Assembly (NCBI RefSeq): GCF_000159635.1
Contig: NZ_GG667196.1
Coordinates: 118,727-182,726 of the forward strand
From: Corynebacterium lipophiloflavum DSM 44291
GTDB taxonomy: Bacteria > Actinomycetota > Actinomycetes > Mycobacteriales > Mycobacteriaceae
Reading direction: 5' to 3'
Length of the DNA: 64,000 bases
A program made the position numbers and the translations under genes. Positions 59,708-64,000 of this stretch are shown one piece after another. Every line of letters begins with the position of its first letter. Positions within the stretch are counted from its first letter, which is position 1. A model generated the notes under the pieces. The model made no database searches, had not been told where the DNA came from, and saw nothing but the letters and a program-made list of their open reading frames with translations.

Positions 59708-61876
59708 GTGTCCTCCAGAATTTCCGCAGGTGGGGCCCCGTCCCCTGAGGAGACCGTCGTGATGAAGCGCTCGCGTGCAGCGCGCATCCTTGACTGGCGA
59801 CCAGCAAGCGCCCTAGCCCGCATCGTCATCGTACTGTGCTTGGTCATCCCGCTTCTTCTCGCAGCAACGTTCATGTGGTCCATGTGGGACCCAGCCAAGA
59901 CGCTCCCCAACGTTCCCCTCGCAGTGGTCAACGAGGACAAGGGCGCCGAAAACGGTGGCGAGTTCCAAGTTGTCGGCGACCAGGTGGTCCAGGGGCTGCT
60001 GGAAACCGAATACCTCGACTTTGAGGAACTTCCCGCCGATGAGGCCCAGCTCGGCCTGACCAAGGGCGACTACCTGTTCGTGGTCACCATCCCGGAGGAC
60101 TTCTCCGAGCGGACGGTCTCGCTGATCACCGACAACCCCCGCCAGTCCGAAGTTCTTGTGGAATACAACGACTACGGCGGCACGAACGGCAAGATCATCA
60201 CCTCCTCGCTGATTCCGCAGCTGCAGGCCGAGATCTCCTCCACCATCTCGGAAACGTATGCCACCGAGACCCTGACCGGCCTTAACTCGCTCGGCGACGG
60301 CATCAAGCGCGCCGCAGACGGCGCCGGCCAGATCGACGACGGCCTCGTCCGACTCCAGGAGGGCACCGGACGGGCCGTCGACGGTATTAACCAGCTCGAT
60401 AGCGGCGCGACCGACCTGAACGACGGTGCGGTGCAGCTCGATGCCGGCGCCTCCGAGCTCAACAGTGGCGCTGGCGAACTCAACGACGGCGCCCGCCGCC
60501 TCGAGGACGGCGCGTACCAGCTCAGCGACGGCCTTGTCACACTCAAGGACGGCACGACGCAGCTTGGCGACGGTGCCGCACAGATCGACGCCGGCGTCCA
60601 GGAACTGACCGGCACCCTGATCCCGATTCTCGAGCAGGCGCAGGGCATTGTCACCCAGGTCACTCCGGTGATCGGCACCCTGCGCAGCCTCGGCCTCAAT
60701 GACCAGGCAGCCCAGATTGAGTCCGCGATTTCGCGCATCGACCCAGCGAACCCGGCCAACATTGTCAACGACCTCAACCGTCTGCGCGCCGGCACCGCCG
60801 AGCTGAGCTACAACCTCAACAGCCCCGACGCCCCCTACATCAGCGGCGTTAACCAGCTTGTGGACGGTTCCCAGCAGCTCGCCTCCGGCTCCACCGAACT
60901 GCGCGACGGCACCGATCGCCTCCTCGAGGGCACGGGCCGCCTCAAGGACGGCACCACCCAGCTTGCCGACGGCACCGTGCGCCTCAAGGACGGCACCACC
61001 CAGCTTGCCGACGGCGGCACGCAGCTTGCCGGCGGCGTCCAGCAGCTCAAGGACGGCTCCGGCGAACTCAAGGCAAAGCTCGACGAGGGCGCAGCCAAAG
61101 CACCGGTCGTGGCACACATCGACCGCTCCGCGCAGCAGATGGCTGTCCCGATCATCTTCGAGGAAGCCAACATGCACCCCACGCAGGAGCTCGTTGACCC
61201 GGCTAACCCGACGGTGAAGTCGATCGAGAGCGGCTTCTCCATCATCATCATGCTCGTGTTCGGCTACCTCGTCATGGCGATCCTGTCCGCGCTACTGCCG
61301 CACGTTGTCGGCCGCCGCAGCGAGAGCCACACCGGCGCCGGCCCAGTGCTGCGCGCCCTGGCGATGATCTTCGGCATCAACCTCCTGGTCATGGGCATCT
61401 TCACCGCCCTGTCCGTGGTCCTCGGCTGGAGGCCCGACAACTGGCTGTCGATGGGTGCGGTGATCCTCCTCATCGCCGCCAGCGGCGCCGCCATGTTCCA
61501 GCTGTTCCGCATCCTGTTCGGCCGCCTGGTTGGTGGACTGTTCTCCATCGGCGTCTTCGCTCTCGGCCTGTTTGTCTTCGGCGGTGTCTGGCCGCTGCCG
61601 ACCATCCCTGGACCGCTGCAGTTCATGCACAACCTGCACCCGATGAGTTACGCCCGCTACGCGTTCATTCGCGCAACGGATGGGCTTTACGACGGCCGTT
61701 ACTGGGCTTCCCTGTTGGTCCTGCTGGCAGTGACGGTGCTGGCGGCCATCGCGTCCATCATCATCTACAACATTCGCCGCCAGGGCGCCGCTCAGGCGCT
61801 CGAGGAGGACGAAGTGGTTGTCACCACCACCGACCGTCGAGTCGGCGAAGAACCCCTGAACCCAGTCATCCGCTAA
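59708..61876 (+). CDS. YhgE/Pip-type membrane protein
   Basis: A 722-residue protein with one N-terminal transmembrane helix (about 38-62), a large extracytoplasmic part (65-500), and five or six C-terminal hydrophobic segments (about 505-690), in the YhgE/Pip pattern (phage infection protein and ESX/type VII accessory relatives). The loop has coiled-coil-like repeats of the form LxDGxxxLxxG at about residues 200-300 and 375-460. GTG at 59708 has AAAGGAA about 8 nt upstream. Its function in corynebacteria is not established. Confidence 0.85.
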   Translation: MSSRISAGGAPSPEETVVMKRSRAARILDWRPASALARIVIVLCLVIPLLLAATFMWSMWDPAKTLPNVPLAVVNEDKGAENGGEFQVVGDQVVQGLLETEYLDFEELPADEAQLGLTKGDYLFVVTIPEDFSERTVSLITDNPRQSEVLVEYNDYGGTNGKIITSSLIPQLQAEISSTISETYATETLTGLNSLGDGIKRAADGAGQIDDGLVRLQEGTGRAVDGINQLDSGATDLNDGAVQLDAGASELNSGAGELNDGARRLEDGAYQLSDGLVTLKDGTTQLGDGAAQIDAGVQELTGTLIPILEQAQGIVTQVTPVIGTLRSLGLNDQAAQIESAISRIDPANPANIVNDLNRLRAGTAELSYNLNSPDAPYISGVNQLVDGSQQLASGSTELRDGTDRLLEGTGRLKDGTTQLADGTVRLKDGTTQLADGGTQLAGGVQQLKDGSGELKAKLDEGAAKAPVVAHIDRSAQQMAVPIIFEEANMHPTQELVDPANPTVKSIESGFSIIIMLVFGYLVMAILSALLPHVVGRRSESHTGAGPVLRALAMIFGINLLVMGIFTALSVVLGWRPDNWLSMGAVILLIAASGAAMFQLFRILFGRLVGGLFSIGVFALGLFVFGGVWPLPTIPGPLQFMHNLHPMSYARYAFIRATDGLYDGRYWASLLVLLAVTVLAAIASIIIYNIRRQGAAQALEEDEVVVTTTDRRVGEEPLNPVIR
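60939..61020 (+). repeat. 42-bp tandem repeat inside the YhgE coding sequence
   Basis: A unit beginning CGCCTCAAGGACGGCACC is repeated at a 42-bp period (60939 and 60981), nearly identical over about 35 bp, giving a 14-residue (two-heptad) protein repeat RLKDGTTQLADG. Earlier, more diverged units lie at about 60340-60600. Confidence 0.8.
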
Positions 61877-61888
61877 TTAGCTCGCACT

Positions 61889-61922
61889 AAAGTGGCCGTT
61901 CCTTACGAGGGTCGGCCACTTT
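61889..61922 (+). terminator. Rho-independent terminator after the YhgE gene
   Basis: AAAGTGGCCG and CGGCCACTTT form a perfect 10-bp stem around a 14-base loop, ending in TTT. The stem starts 12 nt after the stop codon. Confidence 0.75.
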
Positions 61923-61960
61923 GCTAGTTGTGGGTATCGATTCGCTATGACTGGGAGGTA

Positions 61961-62209
61961 ATGCCTGCGAGAGTTCCCACTCCCGCCAGACGGCCGTTGC
62001 TTGTCGAGATCGCCCGGACAACACCGGAAACGCACGACATGCTGCGGAGAACGGAGCCCGTGACCTCGGAGGCCAGCTTCGCGATAGCACTGATTTCTAT
62101 GCGAATCCTCCGCGGAACCAAGGAATGGCATGAGTTCGGTCTCATCAAGTCATCCATCGGCTTCGCCTCGGGTGGAACAATCGTCTTAGGCCTCATCGCC
62201 GGGCTGTGA
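61961..62209 (+). CDS. Possible small gene cut off by the IS21 element
   Basis: An 82-codon open frame from the ATG at 61961 (GGAGG lies just upstream, too close) or longer from 61928. Its last codons are hydrophobic (GGTIVLGLIAGL) and the TGA stop coincides with the first bases of the IS21 end. It may therefore be the front of a longer membrane-protein gene truncated by insertion, or noise. No homologue is recognised. Confidence 0.25.
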   Translation: MPARVPTPARRPLLVEIARTTPETHDMLRRTEPVTSEASFAIALISMRILRGTKEWHEFGLIKSSIGFASGGTIVLGLIAGL

Positions 62210-62256
62210 GCGCTCTTCGAAATGTAGCCCACTGGCGCTCTTTGAAATGTAGCCCA
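62210..62256. repeat. IS21 terminal tandem repeats
   Basis: GCGCTCTTCGAAATGTAGCC (62210) recurs with one change (C to T at the ninth base) at 62235, as two 22-bp units at a 25-bp spacing. Multiple terminal repeats are typical transposase-binding sites at IS21 ends. Confidence 0.8.
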
Positions 62257-62268
62257 GTGTGGTCGTTG

Positions 62269-63066
62269 TTATTGTGCCTGATGTGGGGTTGGTGAGGGGG
62301 TTGTTGGTATGGGTATTTCGCGTCCTTTGATGCGGTGGCTTACTCCTCGGTGTTGAAAGATTTTGGCGTGGTGGACGATGCGGTCGACCATGGCGGTGGC
62401 TACTGTGATGTCGCCGAAGCATTGCGCCCATTGGGAAAACGCTAGGTTTGAGGTCACGATGATGGAGCCGTGTTCGTAGCGTCTGGAGACGAGTTGGAAA
62501 AACAGGTTCGCCGCGTCAGCTTCGACGGGAATGTAGCCGAGTTCGTCGATGATGAGCAGGTGGTAGCGGTTTAATCGTTTCAGCAGCGTTTCGAGTTTGC
62601 CGGTGTTGTGGGCTTCGGTGAGGGTGTTTATCCACCCGGCGGCGGTGTCGAAGAGGACGCGATAGCCTTGCTGCGCTGCTGTGATGCCAAGTGCGGTGGC
62701 GAGGTGGGTTTTGCCGGTTCCGGGTGGGCCGAGCAGGACGACGTTTTCAGCTGTGGCGACCCAGGCCCCGGTTTCAAGGCGTGCGATTTCAGTGCGGTCA
62801 ATACTGGGTTGTGCGGTGAAGTCGAAGTCGGCGATGGTTTTCACGGCCGGAAAGCCGGCGCGTTTGACGCGTAATGATGCTCCGGATTCCGCGCGGGCGG
62901 TCGCTTCGACGGATAGCACGGCGGCGAGGTACTCCTCGAATGTCCAGGATTGGCTACGTGCTTGATTGGCGATGGTTGAGTAGACGTTGTCGATGCGTGG
63001 GGCTTTCAACTCCCGTGCGAGGTGACTAATTGCCGCCGCGGTGTCGTGGGCGCTGGTGCGGGTCAT
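62269..63066 (-). CDS. istB: IS21 transposition helper ATPase IstB
   Basis: A 265-residue AAA+ ATPase. GPPGTGKTH is Walker A (near residue 117) and LLIIDELGY is Walker B (near 177); TSNLAFSQWAQCFGD is the sensor region. It assists IstA in target selection and strand transfer. The start ATG at 63066 has AAGGAG about 11 nt upstream; longer in-frame extensions to 63150 overlap istA and are not used. It appears intact. Confidence 0.93.
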   Translation of the reverse strand: MTRTSAHDTAAAISHLARELKAPRIDNVYSTIANQARSQSWTFEEYLAAVLSVEATARAESGASLRVKRAGFPAVKTIADFDFTAQPSIDRTEIARLETGAWVATAENVVLLGPPGTGKTHLATALGITAAQQGYRVLFDTAAGWINTLTEAHNTGKLETLLKRLNRYHLLIIDELGYIPVEADAANLFFQLVSRRYEHGSIIVTSNLAFSQWAQCFGDITVATAMVDRIVHHAKIFQHRGVSHRIKGREIPIPTTPSPTPHQAQ

Positions 63067-63109
63067 AGGAAAGAGCTCTCCTTGGAGTTTGTGGGGCGTT
63101 GAGGCCGTG

Positions 63110-64000
63110 TTAGGCGATGTGGTCGTAGATGGATAGGTCAGCGATGTCAACAGCGGTATCTGGCTGGAATCTCTCGCCCGCCGTAGCTAGGTCGCGGCGC
63201 ATGGCGCGGGCAGTTTGGGCGTGGGCGGGGTCGGTGATGACCTTGTGCTGGCCCCAATGGCGTGGGTGCACCGCGGCGGGTTCACCGTGTGGCCCGGTCA
63301 CGGCGATTTCATCAAGCGTGCTGCGCACAGTGACTAGTCGGTCAATGAATGTCGGATCCACGCTGTACTGGTTGGTGTCAACGGTGACGTAGTAGTTACG
63401 CGGCAGGCGCACCGCGGGCCTGACACCGAACACCGGCGGATACGGTGGCAAGGGGCGCATCGCTCGCTGATCAGCTGCGAACAAGTCCGCCGGTGTGGCC
63501 TTCAACGTGGTGTGAACGCGTGCGTTGGCGATTGTGGTGAACCACTCATCAAGTTGGGCTTGCACATCCACCGGGTCGCTGAACCGGCGCCCGGGGAAGA
63601 AAGAACGCTTCATGTACCCGTTGGTGCGCTCGACGATGCCTTTAGATTCCGGGTCCCGCGGTGGGGTCTGAACGATTCTGCAGCCCAGCGCCCCGCCGAA
63701 TGCGGCAACAGGCTCGCACAGCTTCGCCTTGCCAATCCCGGACTCGTGATCCCACACGAGCCGATCTGGTACCGCTTGGAAATCACGTGTTATCAACTGC
63801 CACATCCCGGCGATCAAGTCATCAGTCGTGCGCGAGGGAAGCACACACGCCGCAGCGAAACGAGAATGCGAGGCTGCCATCACCAACACCGGCAACGCGC
63901 GGTAGACCCCATCAGCATCAGGTAGTCCACCCGGTGCAAAAGTGAGATCACATTGGATCTCACGCCCCGGGGAGTGAGTAAGGGTATCGACTGGGTCGGC
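63110..64000 (-). CDS. istA: IS21 transposase IstA, cut by the window end
   Basis: The C-terminal part of a DDE transposase of the IstA type. The frame stays open from 63110 past 63895 to the window end, with the first catalytic Asp in QCDLTFAPG (near 63940), the second Asp in VWDHESGIG, and Glu in KGIVERTNGYMKR. The Pro-rich, basic C-terminus follows. The N-terminal HTH lies outside the window. It precedes istB with a 43-nt gap. Confidence 0.92.
   Translation of the reverse strand, partial: ADPVDTLTHSPGREIQCDLTFAPGGLPDADGVYRALPVLVMAASHSRFAAACVLPSRTTDDLIAGMWQLITRDFQAVPDRLVWDHESGIGKAKLCEPVAAFGGALGCRIVQTPPRDPESKGIVERTNGYMKRSFFPGRRFSDPVDVQAQLDEWFTTIANARVHTTLKATPADLFAADQRAMRPLPPYPPVFGVRPAVRLPRNYYVTVDTNQYSVDPTFIDRLVTVRSTLDEIAVTGPHGEPAAVHPRHWGQHKVITDPAHAQTARAMRRDLATAGERFQPDTAVDIADLSIYDHIA

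Larger units (their letters stand above)
62207..64000 (-). mobile_element. IS21-family insertion sequence (incomplete at window end)
   Basis: The element holds istB and istA on the minus strand in the usual istA-istB order, with terminal repeats at its left end. The right end lies beyond the window. The left end starts with TG at about 62205-62207, as IS21 family ends do. The 10-20 nt next to it are chromosomal, but the target duplication cannot be determined without the other end. Confidence 0.85.

Noticed and set aside
60340..61080. CRISPR-like array
   Set aside because: The repeats are in-frame, imperfect and contiguous, encoding a coiled-coil-like protein repeat; no unique spacers are present.
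59813..61177. 454-residue minus-strand frame with Ala/Val/Gly repeats
   Set aside because: It mirrors the tandem repeats of the YhgE gene; the repeat pattern makes a long antisense frame by itself.

Overview
The window is high-GC actinobacterial chromosome, almost certainly Corynebacterium. The evidence is a corynebacterial-type citrate synthase, a cation/monocarboxylate symporter paired with a DUF485 protein, a resuscitation-promoting factor behind a ydaO-type (c-di-AMP) leader, SepH, and a mycoredoxin. Several neighbour sets are also conserved in mycobacteria: M23 peptidase-pcrA-chorismate mutase-pgi, nei2 near lhr, and the XPB helicase near its partner-like protein. I do not assign a species. 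Frames and starts were judged by eye, and no searches were run.

Left core, 1-16829: two tandem M23 peptidases, pcrA, chorismate mutase, a MhuD-type haem oxygenase, pgi, a GCS2-family ligase, a DedA protein, nei2, a DoxX-like protein, lhr, cysQ, and a tight thyA-folA-mycoredoxin run ending at tRNA-Arg(CCU).

Accessory region, about 16830-30441: the stretch between the tRNA and a frameshifted 3-hydroxyacyl-CoA dehydrogenase gene. It carries a minus-strand cassette of a DDE transposase-like protein, a divergent tyrosine recombinase, and a paralogue of that recombinase that has lost the box-I Arg and the Tyr nucleophile. A small HTH protein is divergent to the cassette. A type III restriction-modification operon (mod-res) with an HNH protein follows, then an unknown 115-aa protein facing an AlbA_2/Schlafen-type protein. 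An 18-bp palindrome family (GTGTGCA....TGCACAC) occurs upstream of the recombinase and upstream of mod, suggesting one regulator or DNA-binding protein serves both modules.

Central core, 30442-50122: a GntP permease, panB and panC (convergent here), an MBL-fold hydrolase, a Tat-exported DUF1906 protein, the acetate/monocarboxylate symporter operon, aldo-keto reductase, FKBP, gltA, serC, sepH, a TrmH methyltransferase, an NCS2 purine permease, a PabC-like protein without an obvious catalytic Lys, DUF3027, a glutamine-cyclotransferase-like lipoprotein, DUF2771 and a cold-shock protein.

Right part, 50123-64000: a c-di-AMP riboswitch and rpf gene, a YeeE-TusA fusion gene broken by two opposite frameshifts, an XPB-partner-like protein and XPB helicase separated by an ABC exporter pair, a DUF3239 protein, a YhgE/Pip membrane protein with 14-residue repeats, and an IS21-family element (istB complete, istA running off the window end). 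Five convergent gene pairs share their last four bases (CTAG or TTAA).
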